Numbered from the stretch's first letter, positions 53,111 through 64,000 are shown. The stretch is DNA of 64,000 nt from Pseudoips prasinana (GCA_951640165.1 OX621252.1:29409934-29473933); one strand, 5' to 3'. Translations and numbers: made by a program. Notes: a model not told the origin generated them from the letters alone.

Positions 53111-54060
53111 CAGGGTGGCCCATAATTTTTGCACTTTTAAAACATGAATAGAAATAAAACTACAACTGTTATTTTGTTGATTATATTTTTAACGTTTTGA
53201 AAATTTAATGAAATTTATTTTTTAAAAATGACATCGTCGAGATGTGCACCGTCTCGTCGTTGGCACTCTAGCAATCGACTACGCAAACTTTGGAAAACTC
53301 GCTGACACATGCTGCGGGGGATCGCGGCTATCTCGTCGTGGATGTTTCGTTTTAATTGGGATATATTCGTCGGTTTATTAAGGTAGACTCGACTTTTCAG
53401 GTATCCCCATAAGAAAAAATCGCATGGTGTAAGATCCGGGCTTCACGGAGGCCATGGAATATCACCTCTGCGAGAAATCAATTTATTCGGAAACATTTCT
53501 TTGACTACCGGTAAAGTCACATTTGACGTGTGGCATGTTGCTCCATCTTGTTGCATCCAGGTCCTGCTGTTGTATCCTTGAAATTCATGCAACTGCGGCG
53601 TCAAAAACTCTCGCAACATCTTGACGTATTCCGCACAATTCACAGTTACATTATTTCCTTGATTATTTTCAAAGAAATACGGACCAATTATGCCCTTTGC
53701 TGTTATGGCAGCCCATACTGTCGTTTTAGGTGAATGAAGTGGCTTTTGGTGTTTAAGGCGAGGGTTTTCCCTGCTCCAATATCGACAATTGTGCTTATTC
53801 ACGTGCCCGTTGATGTGAAAGTGGGCCTCGTCCGTAAACAATACATTCTCCAGGCTAGAGAATTGCTCCAGCATTGTGTCAGCCAATAACTTACGTTGAA
53901 TGTAATCATTTGGTTTCATCTCCTGCACAATTTGAAGCTTATACGGGTGCAGTTTGAGGTCTAGATGCAAAATCAGCCGTAGACTGGTTCTCGGTAATGC
54001 CAGAACCGCCGAACGCTCTTCTGCTACGAATACAAATAACTGAAATAACCTTTCTGTCAG
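53111..54060 (-). mobile_element. Tc1/mariner-superfamily element, 5'-truncated
   Basis: The left end CAGGGTGGCCCATAATTTTT sits after a TA (53109-53110). The matching right end is absent. The transposase frame runs into unrelated DNA before the piggyBac at 54134. It is related in protein sequence to the element at 33275. Confidence 0.75.
53215..54040 (-). pseudogene. Tc1/mariner-superfamily transposase, one late stop, truncated N-terminus
   Basis: On the minus strand a truncated start (RTSLRLILHLDLKLHPYK) leads to VLFTDEAHFHINGHVNKHNC (first Asp), KTTVWAAITAKGIIGPYFFE, RTWMQQDGATCHTSNV (second Asp) and LISRRGDIPWPP. A TGA then replaces an Arg codon, followed by SPDLTPCDFFLWGYLKSRVY (third Asp) to HLDDVIFKK and the stop at 53215. 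Apart from the missing N-terminal DNA-binding part and the TGA, the catalytic core is complete. Confidence 0.88.
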
Positions 54061-54642
54061 TTTCTGTTAGCTCCTAGACTACAATACGTGCCATAGAGCA
54101 TTATTTTATTTTATTACCAATTAAAATATTTAACCCCTTACTGCATAGATTTTTTGATTGGTATGAAAAAAAATATGACGTAGTATGGCCCTTAGAAAGA
54201 CCATGAAAAATAATAATAAAATCTATCGTTAGTATTTTTAAAAATATATTTAAAAAACTATCACTGCCAAATATGGCATTGAATGCAGTTCTATGTCTGT
54301 TATCAAGTTCGCCAAATATGCCATTGTATGCAGAAATGGATAAATAAAAATTGAAGATCAACAAGAGAAAGTAGGTATGTTGGGTATAGCAAGAATGCTG
54401 CCATAAGCTGATGATAGATTGTATATTTGTAGGGAGAGATGGAATTAAATTAGAAAAACGCTCATATTTATTTATATTTTATTTTATTTATTATAAATAT
54501 TAGGAACTTGAGTTTTCATTAGGAACCTTTACAAAAATCTAGTCTTATTCGTAAATTACTGTACATGATATTCCATATAGCAATTTCTTGTTTTATTCAA
54601 ACATAAATAGGTCTTGCATTTCAAGCACCATATGTATGATTT

Positions 54643-56385
54643 TCATTTGCATCCAGAGTTTTTGCAGACTTGGCGCTCATCTGTCCATTCTGGGAAGTGA
54701 TGCATGCCATCTTCCGCTACATCTCGTGCTTCTGCTTTTCTTTGGTTTCGGCTCAAAAGAAAAAGATGGTCTACCTCTAGTGGTTGGTGTATAAATACGT
54801 GACCCTTTCATGGTCAGCACTTCTGCCACCAATAATTTGAAATCCAAGAGCGGCATGTACGAATCTTTGTTCAAACGCCTCCAAATTAACCATGAATTTA
54901 CTGTAATAACATCAATCATGTGGAAAAATACTCGCATGTACCACTTTTTGGATCTTACTTTGATCCTGTAGTAGCCTAACATGGGTGGAGTTGATACGCT
55001 TGACTCCATAAGCGTATCAACTCCACCCATGTGACGATTATAGAGCAAAATTGCTCTTGGACATGTTATCTCCTCATAACATTTCCTCTTTCTATTGAAT
55101 CTATTGACGGTATCAGAGGGATTGATACCAACGTAAGTTGAACATAATATATTAACAACTTTGTTGTCGAGCCAACTTACAACAGTGACTATTCTATCAT
55201 CAATATTAGCTTCTACTTCCACTGCAGATCCTCTACCTTTCTTTAAAAGGTCTTTTTTGTCGGCAATTTGGCTCCTGGCAATCTATTGGTTCTGACTGTG
55301 CCCAAGGGCAAGATTCCTTTCTTATCCATTTGGATAATTAATTCTACGCTAGTAAACCAGTTGTCAAAAAACACTCTGTAGGTAATTAAGATTTTCTGGA
55401 ACTGTTTGGGTGAGTCTCAAGACAACATTACTGCTAGTTCTGGCGCCACGATCTGTGTGACATTGTCCCGAGATATTATATATATTATAGTTCCAATGTT
55501 TTGTTCACCATCTGGGAGGACATCGGATTGTTTCCCTGCATACAGATCAAAGTCATAAGAAAATCCCAAAACGCCGCTTAGCACATGAACCTTGTATCCC
55601 CACTTATGGGGTTTTTTGGGATTATACTGTTTTAAGCTACTTTGCCGGGTTTTTGTAGGTATGATTTGTTCATCCACTGCAAGATATTGTTCTTTTGGCA
55701 CCGTTAGTAGTCGTTCTCTGACTTGGGACAGAAAAGGTCTTCTTTTTTTAAGCTTGTCATATTGAGGATTTTCTGGCTGAAGATTAGACGAATTGTCCAC
55801 AAAATGGATAAACCTCTTGAGTTCCCCAAATCTGTGGCAGGTCATTGTCTTCTCAATAGGCTCGAATCCCATCCCACACCTCCAGTAATGTCGAGTTGTG
55901 GGATAATGAACCACAGACATATAAATTAGAATGCCAACAAATTGTCGCATTTATAATTCTGTAATATTAGCCTCTTTTTCCTTTTCATTTGCATAGTGAT
56001 TGGATTCATTGGTAATAAAAGTAAACATTTCAGAAGTGAAAAAGTAATCGAAAATTTGTGATGGTGTATTCAAACCTTTTATTTCATCTGTGAGGCTAGT
56101 ATCTCCTAGAAAGCCGTAATTGTCTTCTCTATATTGCCGCTGACCAGTTTCCCATTTATATGTCTTCTTGCCCCCCCACCCCTGTCGACTTGTTGAAGGC
56201 TGCTCGATTTGGTCTTCCGATTCAATATCTGACTCTGAATCTACGTCACTATCTTCATCGGACTCAGACAAATATAAAGGGTCCTGTCCTCGATTATTTC
56301 TCCATTCCGTATCTTCATCAGAAACCTCTTCGTCTTCACTCCCATCTGGAATGTTGGCTAGATGCACTTGTTTCCGTCTCGCCAT
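54643..56385 (-). pseudogene. piggyBac transposase, multiply damaged
   Basis: The start MARRKQVHLANIPDGSEDEE (56385) is followed by an acidic leader. The DDD core follows: TTRHYWRCGMGFEPIEKTM and KEQYLAVDEQIIPTKTR (first Asp), then FDNWFTSVELI (second Asp, after frameshifts near 55390), then VSWLDNKVVNIL (third Asp). YNRHMGGVDTL leads into a hairpin-derived insertion before YYRIKVRSKKWYMRVFFH. The Cys-rich end (VCKNSGCK) is reached only after another frameshift, with the stop at 54643-54645. A SINE 3' piece at about 55449-55489 (GATCTGTGTGACATTGTCCC) interrupts the core. It is not functional. Confidence 0.9.
54979..55032. repeat. Perfect 23-bp inverted repeat inside the piggyBac frame
   Basis: Arms 54979-55001 and 55010-55032 are exact reverse complements (CATGGGTGGAGTTGATACGC and its inverse) around an 8-nt spacer. 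The arm sequence encodes the conserved HMGGVDTL motif. The second arm is an inverted, in-frame duplication. Confidence 0.93.
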
Positions 56386-56947
56386 TGTTGCTAACAAACT
56401 GTTGGGAAAGAAACTGTGTAGGGTGCAAAATAAAACAAGCAAACCTAATCAAACCAAGGAAACAAAAAAATATTGTACCCACTTCTTCAAAATTATATGC
56501 AAATATTTTTTCTTAAAGTTGACACAATCACATGCTATCCCAAATATGGCTTTCTCATTTTTCCTGTTATTCTGCATACAATCCCATATCTGACCAACAC
56601 GACTGCATACTATTCCCATATATGGATTCTAACTTCGTCATTGCTTTCATAATAAATAAATATCAATAATCAATCATCAATAATAAATATCATAGCTATA
56701 TATCGTGAAAATCCATGATAAATACCCCGAAAACTGAGTCGACTTACCTCGTAACGATCGCCACGAAACAAACTGACAGTTATTTTTGATCTACTAGTGC
56801 TGGATACCAATTTTCGTCACAAACGTCAAAGCATATTACCGGTTTATTATTTAAGAGTTGCAAGAAGAAAAAAAATTGTACCAAATTTAAATGAAGTGAT
56901 AAAAACCCTTGATGCCTGATATGTCACGCTATGCAGTAAGGGGTTAA

Positions 56948-57772
56948 AATTCTAACTATTAATATCATGCATTACCTATAGTGGGTTTCAGCAACGCTAA
57001 TAAAATGTGGTTTGGTGGTGGGTCTATTCAATTTGCCCAAATTGTGAGATTTATTATCGTATCTAGATAAATAATGAAATAAAATAACACAGAATAGAGT
57101 ACAAGCTCTTTATTCACGCTTCCTTCATTCGCGTTTGCACTATTCGCGAAATAAAAAAATGCGACCCAATTCGAAGATAAAATAAGGTCATCTTTAGCTT
57201 CAACTCGACTGTCAGCGAAAATTGTTCGTGATGTAGCTATAGGAAAAATGAAAACTGGTGTTGTAACACTTGTAACTATGGATCGGAGACTGCAACCCAA
57301 AGATATTATAATATAACAAGATTGCGCACTCCAAGATTTAGTTCAAAGTAAAATGAACTCAAAATCTTTAAGATACAGTCCATTTCTCTTTGTAGTGTAC
57401 CAATAGGAAAAAACGGACCACTTGAGAGGCTCTCGTTTTGGAATCTGTCCCTGTCTAACAGATGGCCAGCCTAAAAATAACTTACTTGACGTATAAAATA
57501 GTAGAATTTTTGGTCAAACACCTAGGATTATGTTTTCATATAACTATAATTAAATAATTTTTATTTATTTAAGACGTACACAACGTTTTTTTAAACTATG
57601 TCTTATTCTTTGATAGCTTTTTAAATACATTTAATTTGGGTTTAGTAAATTCAGTAGCAGTATTTATAAGAAATGACGTTTACCACACTCAATTTGTAAA
57701 CAAATATGGCGAATGTTTGTTTTGAAATTATTTATCGTATTGTGCTCCAATCCAGTTCCAATTTGCTTAAAA
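56948..57772. other. Interval without a recognised gene
   Basis: AT-rich sequence lies between the piggyBac and the THAP exons. The minus-strand frame 57028-57300 is not a known family. No repeats matching the rest of the window were seen. Confidence 0.5.
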
Positions 57773-57983
57773 ATGGTTTTAACTTGTTGCGTAAAAGGGT
57801 GTAAAAGTGAGGGTCATCTGGGGAGTGGTATATCTTTTCACAAGTAATTGTTATCTTGTAATGTTTCTATATTTTGGCTAAGTTCAGCAACAGGGTAACC
57901 ATTCGTTACGTATTTAATGGATAGTTTTTCTAGATTTCCCAAAAACGAGGAATTGAAACAAAAATGGATGAATATTGTTCCCG
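57773..57983 (+). CDS. Partial THAP zinc-finger domain (two exons)
   Basis: Exon 57773-57843 encodes MVLTCCVKGCKSEGHLGSGI then SFH. A 90-bp GT-AG intron (57844-57933) follows, and exon 57934-57983 continues KFPKNEELKQKWMNIVPG up to a GTAAATA donor. The spacing of the first two Cys, the ISFHKFP block and the conserved Trp fit the first half of a C2CH THAP DNA-binding domain. The downstream Cys/His half was not found before 60200. This could be the 5' end of a THAP gene with a distant next exon, or the remnant of a P-element-like transposase or THAP-bearing transposon. Confidence 0.65.
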
Positions 57984-58196
57984 GTAAATAATAATCTGAT
58001 ATAGCAATTAACTGTTTTATTACAAATAACATTCACATTTGTTTTAGAGTTTTTGCACATTGACACAAAATACTATTCTCCACTACCAGCCACTAAGCAT
58101 ACCTACTCGAGATTGTTGCCTCTTACAACAAACGATTTTTCTAACCTGTCGTAATGTATATTAGGTATTTTATACCTACGTAATAATTGTCTGCTG

Positions 58197-58455
58197 TGTG
58201 GTGACGGCGACAAATATCAGAATCAGAATATCATCACCCCATCTCATCCCGTGGGGGGGCGTAGAAGTCGACCCGAGGGAATATCTACCAGAGGACGGGA
58301 AGCAGCTTCCTTCTGAGTACTACGACCATCATACTGCGATCGCCAACCCGCCTGACAAGCGTGGCGATTATGGCATATCCCCTCAAGATGATTCTTGATG
58401 GAGGCTTGTCCAGCAGTGGACTTATTTAAGCTGTAATGATGATGATGATGAATAA
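58197..58455 (+). mobile_element. Internally deleted RTE derivative
   Basis: About 185 bp match the left end of the RTE at 48145 (TGTGTGGTGACGGC, TCTCATCCCGTGGGGGG, GCGATCGCCAACCCG, AAGCGTGGCGATTATGGC). They are fused directly to about 60 bp of its right end (CTTGTCCAGCAGTGGAC, TGATGATGATGATG). All RT coding is missing. It resembles a LINE-derived non-autonomous retroposon. Confidence 0.85.
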
Positions 58456-60213
58456 TTGTCTATTTCACTATATCTAACACTAAAACGAGGCTACTGTTTC
58501 CTCGTGTCAGTGTTTGTTATGAGTAAATAGGTAAGAAATAGACAATTGCTACACTCTTATTAATAACAAAAGATATAAAATTATCTTAGTTGTTTAGATT
58601 AAGCCACTTAGAAGATATTTTCAATTAAGGTAGTGAGTATAGTACTATCCGTGGAATAAATTAAAAAATCGGGCCTGTAGTCTATTAGTGTTACCTGATT
58701 TTCACAATCTAATCTATATTGAATATATGTATTACAATAATTATCCTAGAATACTATAGCCGACTGACACAATGCACTTGTTGCGAAAAAGAATATAAGT
58801 AAATAAAACATATAATATACTTGAAAACTATTTGGATACATTACGAATATATAATATTTGGAAAGTCTATTGCCTTTGTCCAAAATATCTACCACTACTC
58901 ACACTTACATTAGGCGGGAATTGCACTATAAATAGTTATATAATTTCCAAACGTTTAAAAAATCTACAAATAATCTTGGTATAATTTAATTTATATTGCT
59001 TGTAGAGAGGCATACAAAATAAAGAAAGTATAAGTAACGAAAACATCTCGAATACGTATACCTAGGTATGCAGTGGGGCGAACAGTAACTTTAAAAGCAC
59101 TGCACAGGTAGTATGATTATACTTCAAAAGTAAGTTTATTCATTCTCATCATTTAAATTTGGTTCGTTAAAACATTCGCATAATTCCACGACGCATGGTC
59201 ACTCTATTAGAAGGAGATGCCATCCAAAACAGCTACTTCTTGCTCGGGCCGTTTTTGCTCCCTCAGTGCGCAATCTTGTTATATTATAATATCTTTGCTG
59301 CAACCAAAAAGGTGTGCAAAATGGGTGCCCCTGCGTGGTCCAATGGCCTAGGAGAAGGCGATTAAAATGGGCGTAAAGACGCTTTTTACACCCATTTTAC
59401 AGAACCTAGGAACGTATCCTCTATAATCCCATATAAATAACTATTCTATATTTGCAGTTTCTCTATTCATGGCATATTTATGGAACGTTTCCCCGCGAAT
59501 AAAGAGTTTTTACTGTATAAATATTTGCACTCTATATATAGTAAATGCAAGAAATAGATAGAGAATACATTAGTTTAATTTTTCCGTTTCGTTTGGCTTG
59601 CACCGGAGTCGACAACCTTAGGAGGCCATAATTCATAATACTTAGGCTAATAAAAAGGCGGATATTGTAAAGATCAAAGGATCTTCTGTACTTAGAAGTA
59701 CTATTATCTATTCTGTGCCGTCGGTGAGGATTATAGTTATCTATAAAATAAATACATTTAGTCTTTAAAATCAATTAGTGTTGAAATAGTATCAACCTGC
59801 CGGCCGCGCCGCGCCTTATTTTACATTATTTTTTTATCTATCTCGCATAATCAACCCATTGTTAGTTGTCTATGAATTAGTGGCACAATAAATATTAGTC
59901 TTAGCATTTTCAACAATCTTCTTTAAAAACTTAGCTGCCATAAACAACAAGCCGTCATGTTGTCTGTCTGACACCTGACTTTTTAGTTTCATACACAAAT
60001 TTATCTAATTCGACGTTTTATAATCAAAAACGTACATAATAACGCTTCAAACCCGAGAGGTGGATGAATCGAGATTATCTCTATGAATTGTTCTATAATG
60101 GGAATTGCGTACGAACGTGAGAAAAAGCACTTGTGGACGGAGTGAGGTGTCACGTCTTATCGGGGCTTCTTCAGCGGCCGACTCCATGCATAATAACAGG
60201 ATAATATGTTAAC
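58456..60213. other. Interval upstream of WDR20
   Basis: No exon is recognised. A small hairpin (AAATGGGCGTAAAGAC ... TTTTTACACCCATTT) lies near 59365-59399. The WDR20 promoter and 5' UTR must lie at the right edge, where the sequence becomes more GC-rich from about 60100. Confidence 0.5.
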
Positions 60214-63200
60214 ATGGCTGTGCAATCGGACTCTGGCGGGAAAGACGACGTGAAGACACAATTCGTGACGCGAGAAGGCACTTACCGCTTGATGACTCTG
60301 TCCGAGTATTCTCGGCCTAATCGCGTTGGTTACACTAGTGGCTCTGGATCTTCGCACGTCCGCGTGTCGCTGGTGACCTTGCCGCCGGGGCCCGGGAGTG
60401 GAGCGCCCGGCTCCGACGGTCAGGGCTCCGACGACAGAATATGCTTTAACCATGGCAAAGAACTCTATGTTTATGTCTACAGAGGTGTTAAAAAGGTATG
60501 GTAGCGTGCATATAATCTAGTTCGTGCTATGTCATTGCCCTTAAAATACTTCTTCTACATGATACTATATTTTAAACATAGATGAAGTCTAGAGAACTGT
60601 TCAACCAACTTAATCATGTAACCTTCTATCAATAAAGTGTAGTTTCGTTGTCTTAAAGAGGAGTCACATGTTTTCTTGTGGTTGGTTTTTGTAAAGCTAA
60701 TTCCAATTGAAAAATCTTTATCAAACCTATAATATAATTGTAACCCAACTTATACAGTGATCATACACTTAAATAGTTTTGAGAGAAGTGAGGAAGTACC
60801 TAAATTTTACTTGTTTCATCAACTATCACTATTATAAATCTGTTGAAATTAATATATTTACAAAAACAAGATCCTTAGAAACTATGTTTAGATGTTCCTA
60901 AAACGACTATTACTGATGTGAGTTAGTAAACATTGTAAGGATGTAATTTTTTTTTTAAATTGAGTCTAAGTTTATTAAATACTTTACTGCATGAAGTAAT
61001 CTAGTGCAAAAGACCAAGCTGAACACTAAACAGTACATTGTTTTATATTAAATTATTATGAACTTAGTAAATAAACCCTCATATTGCCCACACATTAGAG
61101 GGGTTAATTCCCTAAGTTCATGAATACTTTACTCAAAGTCACAAACAAAAATCTTCAAATTATTTTGTTTACATACAGAATATTAAGGCAAGGGCTATTA
61201 AGTCTAGTTTCTTTATAACCCCTCCAAAACAAATAATGACCAATTAACTAATTATACATTTTAGCTAAAATAGCTACCATGGTATTAGCCAGCTACTGCA
61301 TAAAACCCAGTTGGAATCCTTTTTTTTTATCAAATCAGGATCATCTTTACTTCTAAATACAATTTAATGATCTAAATGCATGGAATTAAATCTACAAATT
61401 CCCAAGAAATTTTATTTGATTGAAGAGTAATGTATCTCAACAGCATACAACAATGGTCACAGACATAGACAAGGTTGTTTTTTTCTGTGAGCTCTTTGGT
61501 TCAATACTTTAAAGAGACTTTCTTTTTTATCATGTAATGTGTTGCACCTAGCTATGCAGGGCAATAAAGTTTTCAATATCTTGATAATTTATGTACATAG
61601 CAGATTTTGGTTTGGCAAACAATTAAACAATATTCTGAGATACTCCACAGTCCATTCTTTCTTTTGAACTTGGAAAGAATTTAAATAAATATGTATGTGA
61701 TAGTACTAAAAAAGGTTATTTAAAAAAAATTCAATGTTTTATTAAATAAATTAATAATTTTATAATAAATTAATAATTTTTATTTGAAACCTAATGATAT
61801 AGAATCATTAATATGCGAACCAGCACACTTTCCAGATATGAAAGTTAAAACCATGATGTATGGCATATTGAATGAGAACTAAAATAGATGGTTATTGTTG
61901 TAGATGTACTAGATGGATACAGCAATTCTAAATTTTCATGTAGATGTCACATATATATGACTGATTTCAAAATTGCAACTTGAAAGAATCTTGACATTTT
62001 TAAATTAATATTTGGCATACTTAATAATTCTTACAAATAGCATAAATTCTAAAACTTTTTATTATTAACAAAAAGCTTTCTTCCTCTCTTCTAGTACGCT
62101 GTGCCCGACAGGGTCCATAATTGTTACATAATTATAAGATTATACCATCTGTTATACATTATGGAAGCAATAAATGATTGAGTATTGAAAGAACATCCAA
62201 AACAAAAATGATTACAGAATTTTTTATGAAGGTTTTACATAATTAGTATTTCCTCAGGCTATATAGACAATATAGCCTGAGCAAATACTAATTGAAACTT
62301 CAATTGCTACGGGAACCCATTCAAATATTAATTGCAGACAATCAAATTGCATTCATTGTAGTTGTTTTATTAATCTTTCAAATCAGAATGAGGTTATCTT
62401 GGGGAATCATCTTTTATGTAGTAATTTTTTTTTAGATATTGCTTGCACTAGGTCAATAAGTCTCTGTATTCTAGAAGCATACCAAGACTTAACTAGTTAT
62501 TGAGCCATATATGTATATGGCACAAAAATATATATCCTGAAATCAAATCATGAATCCTGAAACACGGTACCTTAACCACTGCACCAGACATGAAGTATAT
62601 ATGTACAGACACCAGCATATCAAACTACCCCAATCTGTCATTTTTTTCCAATTGAAAGTGAACCTTATGCTTATGTGATAAAGTTGAAAATGTATAAAAG
62701 AAATTTGACAGATTTGGGTAGTGAGATGTGCTGGCGTCTGTACTTGCCCATTGCAGTATTAAGCTGCATGTGATATGTTTATGTATTTAATTTGTGGGCA
62801 GTTTATAGTGTCAGAGTTGTTCAAGCTGACAACTAAGCTGCTGACATTGCTTAATGTCTGTTGTTGCCCTTTAGCCACTAGAATATATCCAAGCAGCACA
62901 CATTACAGATGTAAAAGTAGATTCGACTTTTTTACCATATTTTGGCATTATCATTGTTTAAGAGACATATCTCTTAAACAACAATAACATCATGTAACAT
63001 TACTTCATAATGTTACATTATGTTATTCAAGGTATAACATAAATAGTGCACATAACTTGAGGGCTAGACTTAGCAGCTTACTGCTTACCAATGTGTAGCA
63101 TATCAAAATGTGAAGAACGCAAAAAATATATTCATGTTCCATTATTTATTTATAGTCTTTTTCAGGCATAAGTATACATTTTAATTCATCTTTGTTTTAT

Positions 63201-63796
63201 ATAAAAGCTTTTTCATCCCGTGTGCCTTTTGGCAAAGGCCTCTGCCAACTGATCTGGGGCTGGAAAGCGAAGGTTGAATGTCTTTCCAGGCCCAGGTTTT
63301 TCCAGATGTTTACATCAACTTCCCATCTTTTGAATGGTTTTCCCTTTTTGCTCTTTTCTTCTCTTGGGTACCACAATGTTACTAATTTGTTCCATTTCTC
63401 TTCTCCTCTAATTACATGGCCAGCCCACATATTAATCAGCTGATGCATTTTGTATAGGGTACCAAAACCAATGGTTCTGCATTGGTGTACAAGTAGCTCC
63501 TCAATATGGTAAAAATATCTATAAAGCATGAATCCCTCTTAGATAAGCAAGTTGCAACATTGATAATTTTTATGTGGCAGGACATGAAATTATATTACGC
63601 CCTTTCTCGGCAGGCGGCGGACCTCACGAAGCCAGTTGACAAGAAAATGTACAAAGGTACTAATCCAACGTGCCACGACTTCAACACCGTTACGATGACA
63701 CCGGACAGTGTGTCCTTAGTTATAGGATTTTCTACTGGACAAATACAACTCATAGATCCCATTAAAAAGGAATTAAGTAAATTGTATAATGAAGAG
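60214..63796 (+). CDS. WDR20: WD repeat-containing protein 20, first two coding exons (partial gene)
   Basis: WDR20 binds and stimulates the USP12/USP46-WDR48 deubiquitinases. Exon 1 (60214-60495) codes 94 residues starting MAVQSDSGGKDDVKTQFVTR. It holds REGTYRLMTLSEYSRPNRVG and ends ELYVYVYRGVKK. Exon 2 (63614-63796) codes 61 residues: AADLTKPVDKKMYKGTNPTC, HDFN, then SVSLVIGFSTGQIQLIDPIK and LYNEE. The exons join in phase, and the junction VKK-AADL is colinear with WDR20/DMWD proteins. The acceptor is CGGCAG|GCGGCG and the donor GAG|GTGAGT. A Pro/Gly/Ser-rich insertion (about residues 55-70) is variable in the family. The gene continues past the window end. The 3.1-kb intron holds a MITE and an RTE fragment. 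Confidence 0.94.
62241..62293. repeat. Short inverted duplication in the WDR20 intron
   Basis: Arms of about 24 nt (AATTAGTATTTCCTCAGGCTA and its near-exact inverse) surround AGACA, with one small mismatch/indel. Another hairpin (GTTTAAGAGACATATCTCTT) lies near 62957. Confidence 0.8.
62606..62740. mobile_element. Palindromic MITE family D, copy 3
   Basis: It starts CAGACACCAGCATATCAAAC and ends GATGTGCTGGCGTCTG between TA dinucleotides (62604-62605 and 62741-62742). The interior contains AATTGAAAGTGAACCTTATG, shared with the inverted interior of copy 1. Confidence 0.88.
62806..62880 (+). repeat. Interspersed repeat family A, short fragment
   Basis: AGTGTCAGAGTTGTTCAAGC followed by TGCTTAATGTCTGTTGTTGC matches the left part of family A. 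The rest is absent. Confidence 0.5.
63190..63530 (-). pseudogene. RTE LINE, C-terminal fragment
   Basis: The minus-strand frame contains MWAGHVIRGEEKWNKLVTLW, YPREEKSKKGKPFKRWEVDV and NIWKNLG. This is the terminal RTE domain, of the same lineage as the piece at 37560 (EKWSKLVMAWYP). It ends 84 bp before WDR20 exon 2. Confidence 0.78.
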
Positions 63797-64000
63797 GTGA
63801 GTAGAACTTTTATATCTTTTAGTATTTTATTTAACACTAATATGAAAATTATTGAAATCCTTATTCCAATGCCATCTACTGGGTCCAATTCTAAATTAAA
63901 AAGACCCACTCAAGTACAAAATGGGCGTAGCCATTTAGTAGGGGTCGAGTGACAAATAAACGTAGCATTGTATAAATATATATGTATAATTGTCAAGCGG

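Larger units (their letters stand above)
54134..56943 (-). mobile_element. piggyBac-like transposon
   Basis: Perfect 15-bp inverted ends CCCCTTACTGCATAG abut TTAA at both sides (54130-54133 and 56944-56947), the hallmark target of piggyBac. It is 2,810 bp long. The single transposase runs on the minus strand and is broken by a SINE fragment, small indels and a hairpin duplication. Confidence 0.95.

Noticed and set aside
57028..57300. 90-codon minus-strand frame as a gene
   Set aside because: There is no recognisable domain, splice context or homology to anything I know. Composition alone is insufficient.
60157..60453. 98-codon frame antisense to WDR20 exon 1
   Set aside because: It mirrors the coding exon, has no domain and no splice support. 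It is a shadow frame.

Overview
The window is animal nuclear DNA, almost certainly from a lepidopteran insect. Spliced host genes sit in AT-rich, TE-laden DNA: Helitrons ending in CTAG, mariner and piggyBac elements, RTE and CR1/Jockey-type LINEs and tRNA-headed SINEs. There are no bacterial operons, no CRISPR and no rRNA. The lepidopteran assignment is inference from the style of the repeats and the protein sequences; no search was run.

Host genes, left to right. (1) The C-terminal quarter of DDB1 (+ strand, six exons, 1635-11215). One of its exons has exploded into 15 exact 160-bp tandem copies (6323-8722). (2) NUDT14, a UDP-sugar Nudix pyrophosphatase (- strand, four exons, 28486-39621), with introns packed with transposons. 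(3) A small, unrecognised two-exon gene model (- strand, 41278-42045). (4) HTATSF1/Tat-SF1, a U2-snRNP splicing factor with one uninterrupted coding frame (44414-46099). (5) Two exons coding a partial THAP zinc-finger domain (57773-57983). (6) The first two coding exons of WDR20 (60214-63796), which continues beyond the window.

Between and inside these genes lies a layered transposon record. Several insertions can be resolved to the base: a short LTR element carrying only gag, with 5-bp target duplication (9928-10974); a Helitron sitting exactly between A and T inside a LINE reading frame, whose computed removal restores the frame (13497-16459); a LINE inside a mariner (18706-20965 within 18436-22022); a foldback element built of 16-bp units (31553-32393); a 572-bp element with 9-bp duplication inside a second mariner (35141-35712 within 34477-36332); a piggyBac-like element with perfect 15-bp ends in TTAA (54134-56943); and an RTE LINE with a very long open frame (48145-51318) plus an internally deleted derivative (58197-58455).

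A recurring structural theme is the short-spacer inverted duplication (near 15071, 17523, 31767, 54979, 62241). One of these lies in the piggyBac coding frame and reads like a microhomology-mediated template-switch event. The host genes are not an operon and need not act together. DDB1 works in the CUL4 ubiquitin ligase, WDR20 with USP12/46 deubiquitinases, HTATSF1 in splicing and NUDT14 in nucleotide-sugar hydrolysis.
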